Shown: positions 46,322-57,561 of the stretch, piece by piece
How positions within the stretch are numbered: position 1 is the stretch's first letter
Layout of the letters: every line of letters begins with the position of its first letter
DNA from: Desulfosporosinus nitroreducens
GTDB taxonomy: Bacteria; Bacillota; Desulfitobacteriia; Desulfitobacteriales; Desulfitobacteriaceae
DNA length: 64,000 nucleotides
Direction of reading: 5' to 3'
Assembly (NCBI RefSeq): GCF_023897015.1
Contig: NZ_JAMHFY010000007.1
Span: forward strand, 124,001-188,000
The notes under the pieces: model-generated
The model's database searches: none
Told to the model about the DNA's origin: nothing
Seen by the model: the letters and a program-made list of their open reading frames with translations, nothing else
Translations under genes and position numbers: made by a program

Positions 46322-47707
46322 CTACAAAATATAGCGTGCTAAGTCTTGATTTCTAACCACATTGCCTAAGCGGTGTTCAACATACTCCTTGTTAATGGTC
46401 ACCGTATAGTCTTCCGGCAGTTCTGAAGCTTCAAACGATAATTCTTCAAGCACTTTTTCAACAATTGTATGAAGTCGGCGAGCTCCAATGTTTTCCGTTG
46501 TAGAATTAACTTTATAAGCCACTTCTGCCAATTCATCAATAGCATTCTCTGTAAAATCTACGTTTATCCCTTCAGTTCCTAATAAAGCGCTGTATTGTTT
46601 AATAAGCGAGGATTGAGGTTCTGTAAGAATGCGTTTGAAATCAGCGACGCTTAACGACTCGAGTTCTACACGAATCGGGAACCTTCCTTGAAGTTCTGGG
46701 ATAAGATCCGATGGCTTACTAACATGGAAGGCTCCCGCAGCAATAAATAAGATGTGGTCAGTTTTAACCGGACCATACTTCGTTACAACGGTTGATCCTT
46801 CAACAATCGGCAGAATGTCACGTTGGACTCCCCCTCTGGAAACATCCGCACCGCTTGTACCTTCACGTCCAGCAATTTTATCGATCTCATCTAAGAATAC
46901 AATTCCTTCTTGTTCAGTTCTCCGAATTGCTTCCTGCACAGCTTCGTCATGATCTATCAAGTTTTGAGCTTCTTCCTGGATCAAGATCTTTCGAGCTTCG
47001 CGTACTGTGACTTTTCTCTTCTTATGACGTTTTGGGAGCATACCAGACATCATATCCTGAATATTCAAACCCATCTCCATCATGTTATTGTTGCCCAGCA
47101 TATCGGAAAGAGGCATACTTTCTTCAACTGAAATATCAATAACCTTCTCTTCAAGCTCTCCACGTTGCAAGTGTTCTCTTACAACTTTACGCTCTTTTTC
47201 GATTTCAGGATTTACATCAGGTTCTTTTTCTTGATTTGATGACTGTCCGAATAACATTTGAAAGGGGTTGTTTGATGAACTCTCTGTGCGTTTTTCTGGA
47301 ACGAGCAATTCAAGTAAACGTTTTTCGGCATTGACCGCAGCCTGAGCCTGAACTTGGTCCATACGCTCTGCCTTCACCATGCGCAAGGATATTTCAATTA
47401 AATCGCGAATAATAGATTCCACATCCCGGCCTACATAACCAACTTCAGTAAACTTTGTTGCTTCGATCTTAATAAAGGGGGCTCGTACGAGCTTTGCCAG
47501 CCGCCGTGCTATCTCTGTTTTACCTACGCCTGTTGGACCTATCATCAAAATGTTTTTAGGTATAACCTCTTCTTGCAACTGTTCCGGTAAACAAGAACGT
47601 CGATAACGATTGCGTAAGGCAACCGCAACAGCCCGCTTTGCTGTATTTTGTCCGATAATGTACTGGTCCAATTCTAGGACAATTTGACGCGGAGTCAAGT
47701 GATCCAT
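46322..47707 (-). CDS. hslU: ATP-dependent protease ATPase subunit HslU
   Basis: AAA+ unfoldase partner of HslV. Walker [10 protein letters not shown] near residue 58, the MARYIF-like ring loops, Walker [14 protein letters not shown] near 267 and an I-domain between about 110 and 240. 461 residues from the ATG at 47707 (better site than the GTG two codons earlier). It follows hslV by 11 bases. Confidence 0.96.
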   Translation of the reverse strand: MDHLTPRQIVLELDQYIIGQNTAKRAVAVALRNRYRRSCLPEQLQEEVIPKNILMIGPTGVGKTEIARRLAKLVRAPFIKIEATKFTEVGYVGRDVESIIRDLIEISLRMVKAERMDQVQAQAAVNAEKRLLELLVPEKRTESSSNNPFQMLFGQSSNQEKEPDVNPEIEKERKVVREHLQRGELEEKVIDISVEESMPLSDMLGNNNMMEMGLNIQDMMSGMLPKRHKKRKVTVREARKILIQEEAQNLIDHDEAVQEAIRRTEQEGIVFLDEIDKIAGREGTSGADVSRGGVQRDILPIVEGSTVVTKYGPVKTDHILFIAAGAFHVSKPSDLIPELQGRFPIRVELESLSVADFKRILTEPQSSLIKQYSALLGTEGINVDFTENAIDELAEVAYKVNSTTENIGARRLHTIVEKVLEELSFEASELPEDYTVTINKEYVEHRLGNVVRNQDLARYIL

Positions 47708-47718
47708 AATCACACCCC

Positions 47719-48249
47719 CTATAACTCTTCGACGATAATTTGCTCATTTGTATAGACACATATTGAGGCAGCTACCAGCATTGCTTCCCGTACAATCTCT
47801 GATGTTGATAGATCCGAGTGCTTTGTTAAGGCACGCGCCGCTGCTAAAGCATAGTTTCCACCGGATCCAATGGCCGCGATTCCATCATCTGGTTCAATCA
47901 CTTCACCCGAACCAGACACAATCAAAAGGTTTTGCGTGTCGGCAACTATAAGCAAGGCTTCGAGATTCCTCAGCATTTTGTCTGTTCGCCATTCCTTCGC
48001 CAACTCTACAGCTGAACGTTGAAGATTTCCATGATATTCTTCAAGTTTTTGTTCAAACTTATCAAAAAGAGTAAACGCATCCGCAACGGATCCGGCAAAC
48101 CCTGCAATGACTTTTCCATGAAATAAGCGACGAACTTTGCGGGCAGTATGTTTCATAATGGTCGCCTGCCCCATAGTTACTTGACCGTCACCCGCTATAG
48201 CTATGTGTTCCCCTTTCTTCACAGCGACAATAGTTGTTGCATGAAACAT
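47719..48249 (-). CDS. hslV: ATP-dependent protease peptidase subunit HslV
   Basis: Proteasome-like threonine peptidase. [13 protein letters not shown] at the start leaves Thr5 as the probable processed N-terminus; the B. subtilis counterpart (CodW) uses an N-terminal serine instead, so the catalytic residue here is presumably threonine. [31 protein letters not shown] and [15 protein letters not shown] follow. Length 176 is normal. Confidence 0.96.
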   Translation of the reverse strand: MFHATTIVAVKKGEHIAIAGDGQVTMGQATIMKHTARKVRRLFHGKVIAGFAGSVADAFTLFDKFEQKLEEYHGNLQRSAVELAKEWRTDKMLRNLEALLIVADTQNLLIVSGSGEVIEPDDGIAAIGSGGNYALAAARALTKHSDLSTSEIVREAMLVAASICVYTNEQIIVEEL

Positions 48250-48335
48250 AATAAACCCCCTTTATATAAAGTTTACTAGGGCTATTTCAGCATGTCAAGT
48301 TGAATTGTAGTTAATTTACATTTTTTTGAGAAAAC

Positions 48336-49250
48336 TTATGTTTTTTTATCTTTATTCGGTACTTTTGCACGGGGATGAGCTTGACTAAAAACTTCTTTGA
48401 GTCGTTCACGGGTTAAATGAGTGTAAATTTGAGTAGATGAGAGTTTCTTGTGTCCGAGTAACTCTTGAACACTTCTTAGATCGGCCCCGCCATCTAAGAG
48501 ATGGGTAGCAAAGGAATGACGCAGCATATGAGGGTGTACGTGTTGTTCCAAACTGATCTTAGCGACCAGTTTATCCAAGATCCTGCGAACAGACCTCTCA
48601 GTTAAGCGCGCTCCTTGGTAATTGAGCAAAAGCGCTTGATTTTGATCTGCGCGCATTCCCAAATAGGCTTTGATGGCCGCAATAGAGTAGTTAGTTACCG
48701 GAACCACTCTCTCCTTGCTTCCTTTCCCGAGAACCCGGATCAACCCGCTGTCCAGGTCAAGATTATTTCGATCCAAACCAACCAGTTCACTTACTCTCAG
48801 TCCCGAACCGTAGAGAAGCTCAAGAATTACTTTGTCCCGACAACCCAATAAATCTGTCCCATCCGGAGCACCGAGGAGCCCCTCTACCTGATCCAGATAT
48901 AGAAAATGCGGGAGTTTGCGTCCTAATTTCGGACTCGCCACCCGCTGTACCGGATTATTTTGTAGTATTTCCTTATAGCATAAGAACTTAAAAAATGAGC
49001 GCAACGCAGCGAGCTTGCGAGCCATGCTTTTTCTAGCCAATCCATGTTCCGACAAAGCACCAAGAAAACTGCGAACAATATAGATATCGACTAGGTCCAC
49101 AGTAAGGGTTTCGGGCTCTTGACCCAGTTCAAGTGCTGCAAATTTAAAGAACTGGTTCAGATCCGTTTGATAAGCAACAACGGTATACTCCGATCGATTT
49201 TGCGAATATTGATGGCCTACAAATAAACTTAAAGCTTCATCGACGAGCAT
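48336..49250 (-). CDS. xerC: Tyrosine recombinase XerC
   Basis: Site-specific recombinase resolving chromosome dimers (CodV-like in B. subtilis). The N-terminal SAM-like domain is followed by the catalytic residues: Arg in [27 protein letters not shown] (His-x-x-Arg), and [16 protein letters not shown] (His, then Tyr). The ATG at 49250 with a ggggagg site is preferred over 49280; 304 residues. It overlaps the end of trmFO by 22 bases. Confidence 0.95.
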   Translation of the reverse strand: MLVDEALSLFVGHQYSQNRSEYTVVAYQTDLNQFFKFAALELGQEPETLTVDLVDIYIVRSFLGALSEHGLARKSMARKLAALRSFFKFLCYKEILQNNPVQRVASPKLGRKLPHFLYLDQVEGLLGAPDGTDLLGCRDKVILELLYGSGLRVSELVGLDRNNLDLDSGLIRVLGKGSKERVVPVTNYSIAAIKAYLGMRADQNQALLLNYQGARLTERSVRRILDKLVAKISLEQHVHPHMLRHSFATHLLDGGADLRSVQELLGHKKLSSTQIYTHLTRERLKEVFSQAHPRAKVPNKDKKT

Positions 49251-50572
49251 ACTTGCCTCCCCATATCCTCTCGAGCACAAAATTCATCCAAAGCCTCCAA
49301 AGCCCGTTCGGAAATCTTGGTATTCTTTTCACGCTTGTCCCTTATCCGTTCACCTAAAGGAGGTAATAGACCAAAGTTAATATTCATTGGCTGAAAACTT
49401 TGACTTGGGGAGCCCTCTAGATGACGTGCTAAGCCCCCTAAAGTCGTTTCAGGCGGAAATACCAGGGTATTCATCTGACTAAGCCTTCGCCAAGCATTAA
49501 GGCCTGCCAGAAACCCGCTGGCAGCAGATTCTACATATCCTTCGACCCCAGTCATTTGACCGGCAAAGAAAAGATCCGGTTTAAGACGCAGACTAAAGTC
49601 TGCCTTAAGAACTTTTGGAGCATTGAGGAACGTATTGCGATGCATCACACCATAACGCACAAACTCGGCCTTCTCTAAACCGGGAATTAAAGAAAATACG
49701 CGCTTCTGTTCTCCCCATTTTAGATGAGTTTGAAACCCAACCAAATTAAACAGGGTTCCCGCTTGGTTTTCTTTGCGCAACTGGACGACGGCATAAGACC
49801 TTTTTCCAGTTCTCGGATCCACCAACCCCACAGGTTTTAAGGGGCCAAACGTCAGCGTCTGGGGACCGCGCTTAGCCATTACTTCTACCGGTAGACAACC
49901 TTCGAAGACCTTACCTTGTTCAAATCCTTGAACCTCAGCCATCTCTGCCTCTATTAACGCTTTATAAAAGGAATCATACTCTTCTCTGGTCATGGGACAA
50001 TTTAGGTAGTCCGCTTCTCCTTTATCATAACGCGAAGCCCAAAAAGCCTTGTCCAAATCAATGGATTCGAGGGTAACGATTGGAGCAGCAGCATCGTAAA
50101 AGGCTAAGGCTTGCTCGCCTGTCAGCCTTAGGATATCTTCTGCTAAGTCATCTGAGGTCAATGGGCCGCTAGCTACTACTGTAATTCCAGTTTGCGGAAT
50201 CGTACGCACTTCCTCACGATGAATACTTACATTGGGATGTTGTTCCAATCGTTTAGTAATTTCATTCGAAAACAGTTCCCGATCGACAGCCAAAGCGCCG
50301 CCAGCGGGAACCGCGTTATGATCCGCCGAACTCATGGTCAAGGACCCTAAACGGCGCATTTCTTCTTTTAATAACCCTACCGCATTCTCGATTGCAGCCC
50401 CTCGAAGCGAATTACTGCAGACAAGTTCCGCAAATTGATCCGTTTGATGAGCGGGAGTCATTTTGGTCGGACGCATTTCAAATAGATCAACCCTAACCCC
50501 TCGTTCGGCAAGTTGCCAGGCAGCCTCCGAACCTGCAAGACCTGCTCCGATGATAGTTATAGACTTATGCAT
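49229..50572 (-). CDS. trmFO: Methylene-tetrahydrofolate-dependent tRNA (uracil-5-)-methyltransferase
   Basis: TrmFO makes ribothymidine at position 54 with FAD and folate. The dinucleotide motif [17 protein letters not shown] is at residues 8-24, and CSNSLRG near 54 and [12 protein letters not shown] near 345 are typical. Length 447. It lies between topA and xerC, the standard place. Confidence 0.96.
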   Translation of the reverse strand: MHKSITIIGAGLAGSEAAWQLAERGVRVDLFEMRPTKMTPAHQTDQFAELVCSNSLRGAAIENAVGLLKEEMRRLGSLTMSSADHNAVPAGGALAVDRELFSNEITKRLEQHPNVSIHREEVRTIPQTGITVVASGPLTSDDLAEDILRLTGEQALAFYDAAAPIVTLESIDLDKAFWASRYDKGEADYLNCPMTREEYDSFYKALIEAEMAEVQGFEQGKVFEGCLPVEVMAKRGPQTLTFGPLKPVGLVDPRTGKRSYAVVQLRKENQAGTLFNLVGFQTHLKWGEQKRVFSLIPGLEKAEFVRYGVMHRNTFLNAPKVLKADFSLRLKPDLFFAGQMTGVEGYVESAASGFLAGLNAWRRLSQMNTLVFPPETTLGGLARHLEGSPSQSFQPMNINFGLLPPLGERIRDKREKNTKISERALEALDEFCAREDMGRQVCSSMKL

Positions 50573-50611
50573 GTAGTTATTCGCTCCTATACGTTTTTAA
50601 ACATTCATATA

Positions 50612-52702
50612 CTAGCTTTCTTCAAGCACTATTGTATGGCGACATTCCGGATTGGTGCATACGTGCTTCTTTTGGCGTTTTGATGATTTGATCACCATCA
50701 ATTGCTGACACTCCGGACAAGGGTCGGGAGCCGGCATTTCCCAAGAAACAAAATCGCACTCTGGATAGCCAAGGCAACCGTAGAACTTACGCCCTTTCTT
50801 TGAGCGGCGAACTACCAGGGGTTTAGCACAGGTTGGGCAATTAGCGCCCACTTCTTCAAAAAGAGGTTTAGTATTCCGGCACTCTGGAAAACCAGGACAT
50901 GCTAAGAATTTGCCGTAACGCCCCATCTTGATCACCATATTTCGACCACAATTCTCACAAATCTCATCTGAGACCTGATCCTCAATCTTCACCTTGCCGA
51001 TCTTCTCTTCAGCCTCAGCCAAGGTCACGGAAAACGGGATGTAATAGTCTTTAACCACAGCTTTCCAAGGAGCTTTTCCTTCTTCGATAAGGTCGAGCTT
51101 TTCTTCTAAGTTGGCCGTAAACTCCAAATTTAAGATATCCGGGAAATGTTCCTTTAATAAGGTTATCACGATGTCCCCAAGTTCCGTGGGAAGGAGCTGT
51201 TTTTCCTCTTTAACAACATAGCCTCGTGTCTGAATAGTTTCAATGGTCGGCGCATAAGTACTCGGTCTTCCTATACCTTCCTCCTCCATCTTACGCACGA
51301 GAGAGGCTTCGGTGTAACGCGGCGGCGGTTCTGTAAAATGCTGCTTTTCCTGAAGTTTAATCAGTTTTAGTTTTTCTCCCGGAGAAACAGAAAGTGTCAA
51401 AGAGTTTTGCTCTTCATCCATTGTCTCGTCTTCATCTTTGCCTTCTTCATAGATCGCTAGAAATCCGGGAAAACGAACGGTTGATGCATTAGCACGAAAT
51501 AAGTATTCATCCACAAGGGATTCGACAGTCAATGTATCCACAATGGCCACACTCATCTGACTTGCCATAAAACGTTCCCAGATCAAGCGGTACAGACGCA
51601 ATTGATCTCTTGATAAAATCCCCTTCAACAAATCTGGAGTACGCAAAGGCAAAGTGGGACGGACTGCTTCATGTGCTTCTTGAGCCCGCCCCTTATTGGC
51701 GAACTGACGCGGTTCCGGAGGATAATACTCGTTTCCATAGTTAGTCAGAATCCATTCTTTTGCCTCTTCTTGAGCTACTTCAGCAATTTTGACAGAGTCT
51801 GTACGCATGTATGTAATCAAACCAACGGTACCTTCTTTGCCCAAGTCAAGACCTTCATACAATTGCTGTGCCAACATCATCGTACGCTTTGGTGAAAAGC
51901 CCAATTTACGGTGAGCTTCCTGTTGCAAGCTGCTCGTAATAAAAGGTGGCGCAGGAAGCCTTTTCTTTTCTTTCGTACGGACATCGGAAACTTGAAACTC
52001 TTTCTTCGCTAAATCAGCTAAAATTGCCTCCATTTCAGCTTTGCTGGAAATGGAGATTTTTTTTCCCGACTTCTTCAATAGCTTAGCTAAAAATTTCCCA
52101 CCGGAAGATTGAAGATTTGCCATTAAACTCCAGTACTCTTCCGATACAAATGCCCGTATTTCCTCTTCCCGCTCATCAACTAAACGGACCGCCACCGATT
52201 GGACCCGACCGGCGCTTAACCCTTTCTTGATTTTCCGCCAAAGCAGAGGGCTTAATTGATAGCCTACTAAGCGATCCAATACCCGGCGGGCTTGCTGGGC
52301 ATCCACCCGATCTTGGTCGATCTGACGAGAATGTTTAATTGCAGACTGTATAGCTTGTTTAGTAATCTCATGAAACTCAATCCGGTTTTTGTCACTTTGG
52401 TTAAGTCCCAACAAATGAGAAAGATGCCAAGCAATCGCTTCCCCCTCGCGATCAGGGTCAGAAGCTAAGAAGACTTTATCTGCCCCTTTAGCCGCAGCAC
52501 GCAGATCTTTAATCAAATCGCCTCGTCCGCGTATGGCAATATATTTTGGTTCAAAGTCATTTTCTAAATCCACACCCAATTGACTTTTCGGTAAATCACG
52601 CAAATGCCCCATTGAGGCTTTGACCGTATAACGGCTTCCTAAAAATTTGCTGATTGACTTTGCCTTAGCGGGGGACTCAACAATTACAAGCGTTTTTGAC
52701 AT
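50612..52702 (-). CDS. topA: DNA topoisomerase I
   Basis: Type IA topoisomerase relaxing negative supercoils. The TOPRIM domain (IVESPAKAKSISKFLG near residue 6 and the DPDREGEAIAWHL block near 110), the catalytic tyrosine in GLITYMRTDSV near residue 297, and three C-terminal four-cysteine zinc fingers (around residues 575-605, 612-640 and 655-685) are visible. Length 696 is normal. It follows dprA on the minus strand. Confidence 0.97.
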   Translation of the reverse strand: MSKTLVIVESPAKAKSISKFLGSRYTVKASMGHLRDLPKSQLGVDLENDFEPKYIAIRGRGDLIKDLRAAAKGADKVFLASDPDREGEAIAWHLSHLLGLNQSDKNRIEFHEITKQAIQSAIKHSRQIDQDRVDAQQARRVLDRLVGYQLSPLLWRKIKKGLSAGRVQSVAVRLVDEREEEIRAFVSEEYWSLMANLQSSGGKFLAKLLKKSGKKISISSKAEMEAILADLAKKEFQVSDVRTKEKKRLPAPPFITSSLQQEAHRKLGFSPKRTMMLAQQLYEGLDLGKEGTVGLITYMRTDSVKIAEVAQEEAKEWILTNYGNEYYPPEPRQFANKGRAQEAHEAVRPTLPLRTPDLLKGILSRDQLRLYRLIWERFMASQMSVAIVDTLTVESLVDEYLFRANASTVRFPGFLAIYEEGKDEDETMDEEQNSLTLSVSPGEKLKLIKLQEKQHFTEPPPRYTEASLVRKMEEEGIGRPSTYAPTIETIQTRGYVVKEEKQLLPTELGDIVITLLKEHFPDILNLEFTANLEEKLDLIEEGKAPWKAVVKDYYIPFSVTLAEAEEKIGKVKIEDQVSDEICENCGRNMVIKMGRYGKFLACPGFPECRNTKPLFEEVGANCPTCAKPLVVRRSKKGRKFYGCLGYPECDFVSWEMPAPDPCPECQQLMVIKSSKRQKKHVCTNPECRHTIVLEES

Positions 52703-52931
52703 TATTTCACCTCAAATAAACTTTAGAAAACTCTTAATTATCATTTCCTCAAGATTCGAAACACGCTGCGGAAGTTCGAACTTGAATTGTTTTCTTAAAT
52801 AATAACTCTAGAATTAGGACCATTTAAATTATTCTTATACTTCACTTATATCCAGATCGGATTATTCTCAGTACTTTCGGTTAACATTTGGTAAAACTAA
52901 GCCCTATCTTAACGCCTTTTTAGTAGTATGT

Positions 52932-54062
52932 CTAGCGTTCTCTGGCTAATACATAGTGTTGACCCGGCAATTGTGTGACTTTTCCAGCTAATTGAAGCTC
53001 TAATAAGGCCAGTGAAATGGCCGAAACCGACAGCGCAGAGTTCATTGTAATTTGGTCAATATGAAGGGGCACATCACATAACTGCCTCAAGATTGTCTCA
53101 TGTTCCGAAACGCTTTCCACGGCGTCAGAACTTTCAACTCCCTGAGGCAAAGCTCCTTTGAACAACGTAATTTGACCCGCATAGTTTGACCATGCAGGCA
53201 GCTCATTACAAATATCTTCGATACCTTCAACAATCTTTGCTCCTTGCCGAATTAGGTGATGAGTCCCCCGACTCACCTCGCTAAAAATCGGTCCTGGAAC
53301 TGCAAATACTTCTCTTCCTTGTTCCAACGCGAAATCAACCGTAATCAGGGCCCCGCTTCTTTCCGCTGCTTCCACGACCACAACCCCTTGAGAACATCCG
53401 CTGATTAAGCGATTACGAGCCGGAAAATGAGCTGCAATCGGTGGAGAGCCAGGTGCAAATTCACTTATTAATGCACCCTTTATTAATATTTCTTCCGCTA
53501 GTCTCTTATTTTCTTGCGGATATATTCGGTCAAGACCGCATCCAAGAAAGGCCCAAGTTATCCCTTCTGCTTCTAGGGTCCCTTGATGCGCAGCAGTATC
53601 AATTCCCCGAGCCAGTCCGCTGGCAATGACAATACCTTTAGAAGCAGCATCCCGGGCAAACATCTTAGCAACTGCTTTACCATACGCAGTTGCTTTTCGA
53701 GATCCTACAATCGCGAGTCCTTCCATATTTCCTCTTAGTTGCCCACGGTAATAAAGAAGTGGCGGAGCATCAGACAACTCCGCTAGTAAGCATGGATATT
53801 CAGGCTCATTTGGGGTAATAATCAAAATCCCCTGTTTTAGCAGTGTTTCTCCAATCCTCTGAGGATCGATTGACTGCCTTGCCTTCAATACTTCTTTAAT
53901 CCATTTTTCCTGATTAGGCAATTGAAGATATTTACTCGTGGAAGCCTCCCAAGCCTTAACCGCACTGCCAAAGCAGGCTATAAGCTGCCTCAATCGCTGG
54001 CTTCCAACGCCGGTAATTGAACGAAATGCTGCTCTAACTGTTTTTTCCTGCTCTATCCCCAT
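52932..54062 (-). CDS. dprA: DNA-processing protein DprA
   Basis: DprA loads RecA on incoming single-stranded DNA in transformation. The Rossmann-like core has GSRKATAYGKAVAK near residue 125, ASGLARGIDTAAHQGTLEA near 155 and the LIRQGAKIVEG end of the core; a C-terminal winged-helix-like region follows. The ATG at 54062 has a gggagg site; the longer start at 54134 is less likely. 376 residues. It precedes topA as smf does in B. subtilis. Confidence 0.95.
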   Translation of the reverse strand: MGIEQEKTVRAAFRSITGVGSQRLRQLIACFGSAVKAWEASTSKYLQLPNQEKWIKEVLKARQSIDPQRIGETLLKQGILIITPNEPEYPCLLAELSDAPPLLYYRGQLRGNMEGLAIVGSRKATAYGKAVAKMFARDAASKGIVIASGLARGIDTAAHQGTLEAEGITWAFLGCGLDRIYPQENKRLAEEILIKGALISEFAPGSPPIAAHFPARNRLISGCSQGVVVVEAAERSGALITVDFALEQGREVFAVPGPIFSEVSRGTHHLIRQGAKIVEGIEDICNELPAWSNYAGQITLFKGALPQGVESSDAVESVSEHETILRQLCDVPLHIDQITMNSALSVSAISLALLELQLAGKVTQLPGQHYVLARER

Positions 54063-54143
54063 GGTACGTGTATCCTCCCTTAGCCTCCTTTTCGGGACAA
54101 AGGGATACTTCTCCTGCGGAGAATATTGTCGCATCTTCCTTCT

Positions 54144-55064
54144 TTATGCAAAATAATGCAAGATTGAAGAAAACTCATTAGTCTTAGCCATCACCGTGCT
54201 TAAATCTCCTACTTTTTCTAGTCGTTTCTGAAAGGTGCGCACGTTGAAATCATCGGGGTTGACTCCTTGAACCACCTCTTCCCACAGAAGAGGAGTAGAA
54301 ACAGTCCCTAATCTTGTAGGTCGAACACTGTAGATACCTGCCATAGTTCTCCCTCTTCCATTTTGAAGATAGTCGAGATAAACTTTACCCTTGCGATTCT
54401 TAACGCTTCGCTCCATAGTACAGTATTCTGGACGCTCTCTTGTTAGAAAACGACAGATTCCTTCAATCCCTCTCTGAACTTCGGCGTAAGTATACAGATC
54501 GTGTAACGGCAACAAAATATGTACCCCCGTTGCCCCAGAGGTCTTAACAAGGAAATTCATCTTAATTTCTTTTAAAATCTTTCCCGACCATAATGCTACT
54601 TTTAGTGTCTCCTGAAATCCCGAGGGAGGATCTGGATCGAGATCAAAAATCGCCCATCTCGGGTAATTGGGTTTTATAACACTTGAGGCCCAAGAATGAA
54701 TTTCAATACACCCCAGATTAATTAAGTAAACGAGCGTAGCGAGTTGATCACAAACTACATAAGTTAATTTGTGTTTCGAACGGGAATCCGTATAACGAGT
54801 CACCCACTTTGGAGCTTGGGGAGGGCACTCTTTTTGGTAAAAAAAATCTCTCTCTATTCCTTCTGGATAACGAACCATTACAAAAGGACTCTGCTTCAAA
54901 TGAGGTAAAATGAGCGGAGCAGTCTCCGTATAATAATGGATCAATTCTCCTTTGGTGATTTCCTGCTCAGGAAAATAAACTTTAGCCAAATTGCTTAAAG
55001 AGAGTGTTTTTCCCTCAACTGTAACCGAGACCGATTTACTCCTCTTATTCAATAATTCGGGCAT
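54144..55064 (-). CDS. Stand-alone LigD polymerase/primase domain (NHEJ)
   Basis: A 306-residue protein of the LigD polymerase-domain family, an archaeo-eukaryotic primase fold used in non-homologous end joining. Visible motifs are FDLDPDPP near residue 165 (metal aspartates), SGATGVHILLPL near 200 and DYLQNGRGRTMAGIYSVR near 245. There is no ligase or nuclease domain in the same ORF. The ATG at 55064 is preferred with an aaggga site. It is adjacent to the Ku gene. The ligase partner is not in this window. Confidence 0.9.
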   Translation of the reverse strand: MPELLNKRSKSVSVTVEGKTLSLSNLAKVYFPEQEITKGELIHYYTETAPLILPHLKQSPFVMVRYPEGIERDFFYQKECPPQAPKWVTRYTDSRSKHKLTYVVCDQLATLVYLINLGCIEIHSWASSVIKPNYPRWAIFDLDPDPPSGFQETLKVALWSGKILKEIKMNFLVKTSGATGVHILLPLHDLYTYAEVQRGIEGICRFLTRERPEYCTMERSVKNRKGKVYLDYLQNGRGRTMAGIYSVRPTRLGTVSTPLLWEEVVQGVNPDDFNVRTFQKRLEKVGDLSTVMAKTNEFSSILHYFA

Positions 55065-55280
55065 GTCGCAATTTCCCTTCATCGGTCCATTCTAAAACTA
55101 CGTTATAAGAAGCAGGGTGGGCTCAACCCAACGAATTGTTTCATCTCGGCTAGGGAAAGGACCAAGCCCATGTTTAAACGGGCTAGATGCCCTTTCTTGC
55201 AGCGATTCCGCAACCTCACTGCGCAGTATGCAGCTTACCCCGCCCGAAACCGTGCCTACATAACGCAATTCATCCCATAT

Positions 55281-56282
55281 CTATGCTTCCTTCGCACGTC
55301 GAGTTGTCCTTTTTCGCGGAGTCAACGTAGATTTCGGTTTTTCTGTGGATTTACCTTGATCTGTTAGTTTTTCACCGTCTGATTCTTCATCTTTTTCAAC
55401 GCGTGCAAATAACTCTTTGGATTCAACTGCTTTTATTGGCTTTTCAGCCTGAACTCGCTTTATAGACTTAAGGGGTTTAATAGGCCCTTCATCGTTGTCT
55501 GAGGCCTTTAATTGACCCTTTTCATTTTCTGTCAGGGCAATACTTGCTCGCAAAGCCTCCATAAGATCGACAACTTTTCCACCCTTGGCAGGCGTATCTA
55601 CTTGATAGCTTTCTCCCGCTATTTTGCTTTCAATTAGCCCAACCATTTGTTCATGTAATTCATCATGATATTTCTCAGGTTCAAACGGACGCGCCAGGTT
55701 TTCGATTAATTGTCTTGCCATGGTCAATTCTGCTTCTGTCGGGACCACACTGTCCCAAACAACGTCCATATGACGAATTTCTTTCGGGTAATGCATTGTT
55801 TCCATAACAAGACCTTTTTCAAAAACCCGCAGACAGGCTAAATGTTGTTTGGAACGCATAGTTACTCGAGCTAAAGCGACCTTCCCGCTTTCCTCCATTG
55901 ATTGACACAGTAATTTATAGGCTTTCATGGCAGTCTCTTCTGGTGAAAGATAATACGATTTTTGATAATAAATCGGATCAATCTCCGGAAGATTGATAAA
56001 ATCTAGAATATCGATCGAACGACTCATAGGTTGTTCCAACGATGCCAGGTCATCCTCACTTAAAACAACATACCGATCCTTTTCATATTCAAATCCTTTT
56101 ACCAAATCGTCTGTACCAACCTCTATATCACAGGCAGGGCATTTTTTGATCGAGCGTATGCGATTCTTACAGTCTTCATGCAGATAATTAAACTTAAACT
56201 CTTGTGATTCTGTAGCTGCATGCATTTTTACAGGAACATTAACTAAACCGAAACTAATGGATCCTTTCCATAACGTATGCAT
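55281..56282 (-). CDS. ku: Ku protein (non-homologous end joining)
   Basis: Bacterial Ku binds double-strand ends and recruits the ligase/polymerase. The core begins MHTLWKGSISFGLVNVPVKMH, contains the KFNYLH... region and the TYLPEKYHDELHE part near residue 210, and is followed by a polar extension (residues about 255-333) ending in a basic PRKRTTRRAKEA, the kind of C-terminus used for DNA binding. 333 residues. A gggaggaat site precedes the ATG. It is separated by 216 bases from the ligD-like gene downstream. Confidence 0.95.
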   Translation of the reverse strand: MHTLWKGSISFGLVNVPVKMHAATESQEFKFNYLHEDCKNRIRSIKKCPACDIEVGTDDLVKGFEYEKDRYVVLSEDDLASLEQPMSRSIDILDFINLPEIDPIYYQKSYYLSPEETAMKAYKLLCQSMEESGKVALARVTMRSKQHLACLRVFEKGLVMETMHYPKEIRHMDVVWDSVVPTEAELTMARQLIENLARPFEPEKYHDELHEQMVGLIESKIAGESYQVDTPAKGGKVVDLMEALRASIALTENEKGQLKASDNDEGPIKPLKSIKRVQAEKPIKAVESKELFARVEKDEESDGEKLTDQGKSTEKPKSTLTPRKRTTRRAKEA

Positions 56283-56415
56283 ATAACATTCCTCCCTGAC
56301 TTAGTGTGAACAGCTAAGGAAGTATTAATGCAACCACTGTATTAAAAAGATTGCCCTATTTTAACTAAAAGAAAGCGAAAAACTCTTTCTTGAAAAATTG
56401 ATTATTAAAACAAAA

Positions 56416-56440
56416 AACTTTGTCTTTTATAGACAAAGTT
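56416..56440 (-). terminator. Hairpin with U-run upstream of ku
   Basis: On the minus strand aactttgtct pairs with agacaaagtt and a tttttgtttt tail follows. It lies 130 bases before the ku start in the gene-free stretch 56283-56655, which also has no other feature I can support. It may end a short transcript or shield ku. Confidence 0.6.
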
Positions 56441-56655
56441 CAAAATCAAACTTAGTTTTTCTTTACTGTTTCACTCCTCGCGAAACTTTCTCGAAGAGTT
56501 CTATTCGTCAAGATCGTTCCATTTTCCTTCATTTGTAAGGTTAGGATAATTATCATACTATTAGCCCTGCTGTCATTACACAGACTTAGATTTATTGACG
56601 TATTAGGTGGATACTGGTAATATTAAGGCAATTTAATATTAGGAGGAATATGTAT

Positions 56656-57159
56656 ATGTTTACTTCTTTAGCCACTTTTTTGCTTAGTTGGGAAAAGGAA
56701 TCGGAATCAACCGAAAAAATTCTAGATAGTTTAACCGACGACTCCCTTAATCAATCCGTTACCATAGATGATCGCACATTAGGACGCATCGCTTGGCATA
56801 TTGTGACAACAATCCCTGAGATGCTCGAGAAAACTGGTCTATTATTTGGTGGTATTAAAGAGAATGCCCCAGTACCGAATACAGCAAAAACAATTGCCGA
56901 TTCGTACAGAGAAGTCAATAAGGCCATGCTTACGGAAATTAAAAAGCATTGGAATGATCAGGCTCTTTTACAAGAACGGGATATGTATGGAGAATCATGG
57001 ACTATCGGAACTACATTAAATGTACTTATTAATCATCAAATCCACCATCGAGGGCAAATGACTGTCCTAATGAGACAGGCAGGCCTTAAGGTACCTGGGA
57101 TTATGGGACCATCTCGAGAAGATTGGGGTCAATTTGGCATGGAAGCTCCTACAGTGTAA
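56656..57159 (+). CDS. DinB-like protein (DUF664 type)
   Basis: A 167-residue DinB-fold protein. Metal-binding histidines are suggested by His in RIAWHIVTTI near residue 39 and the NHQIHHRGQMTVLMRQAGL motif near 122-140. DinB proteins use metal for thiol transfer or nitrogen-metal chemistry; the role here is unknown. The ATG at 56656 is 9 bases after aggagg and is preferred to that at 56650. The 3' end overlaps the truncated methyltransferase ORF on the other strand. Confidence 0.85.
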   Translation: MFTSLATFLLSWEKESESTEKILDSLTDDSLNQSVTIDDRTLGRIAWHIVTTIPEMLEKTGLLFGGIKENAPVPNTAKTIADSYREVNKAMLTEIKKHWNDQALLQERDMYGESWTIGTTLNVLINHQIHHRGQMTVLMRQAGLKVPGIMGPSREDWGQFGMEAPTV

Positions 57160-57513
57160 AGTGAATTGCGACCTGAAGTTAAACCGATTTAATATGTCAT
57201 ACCAGTCCACATCACCGTTCCCGATTCTGTCATACCTACTGTCCAGACCACAACCTAAATGCAGGGCTACACTTTCGAAATTCCCTTTGAGAAACTTCTT
57301 GACATAGTTATCAATAAGTTTAGCTCTTAGACACATTATCATGTTCGTCTCTTTAGGAATTTTCAATGAACTAAAGTTATAATCAATTTGGCTAATGATT
57401 TCAGCGGCTTTTCTATCGATAAGTATCGGAGAATCATTCTGATTTTCCTTAGCCTTACCGAACAGTGGAGTAAATAATGTTTCTTTGACTTCGTCCAAAA
57501 CAATCTTATCCAT
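57067..57513 (-). pseudogene. Truncated class I SAM-dependent methyltransferase
   Basis: The N-terminal two thirds look like an LCM/O-methyltransferase-type protein (DEVKETLFTPLFGKAKE, DRKAAEII, MIMCLRAKLIDNYV, SAM motif LHLGCGLDSRYDRIGNGDVDWYD). After about residue 106 (near 57195) the sequence no longer matches the family and runs antisense into the dinB-like gene. A good ggagggctg site precedes the ATG at 57513. It is most likely a gene whose 3' end was lost in a rearrangement next to dinB. Confidence 0.7.
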
Positions 57514-57561
57514 GACAGCCCTCCGAATTTCGATAGAGTATAGTTTTAACAACCTTGGAGA

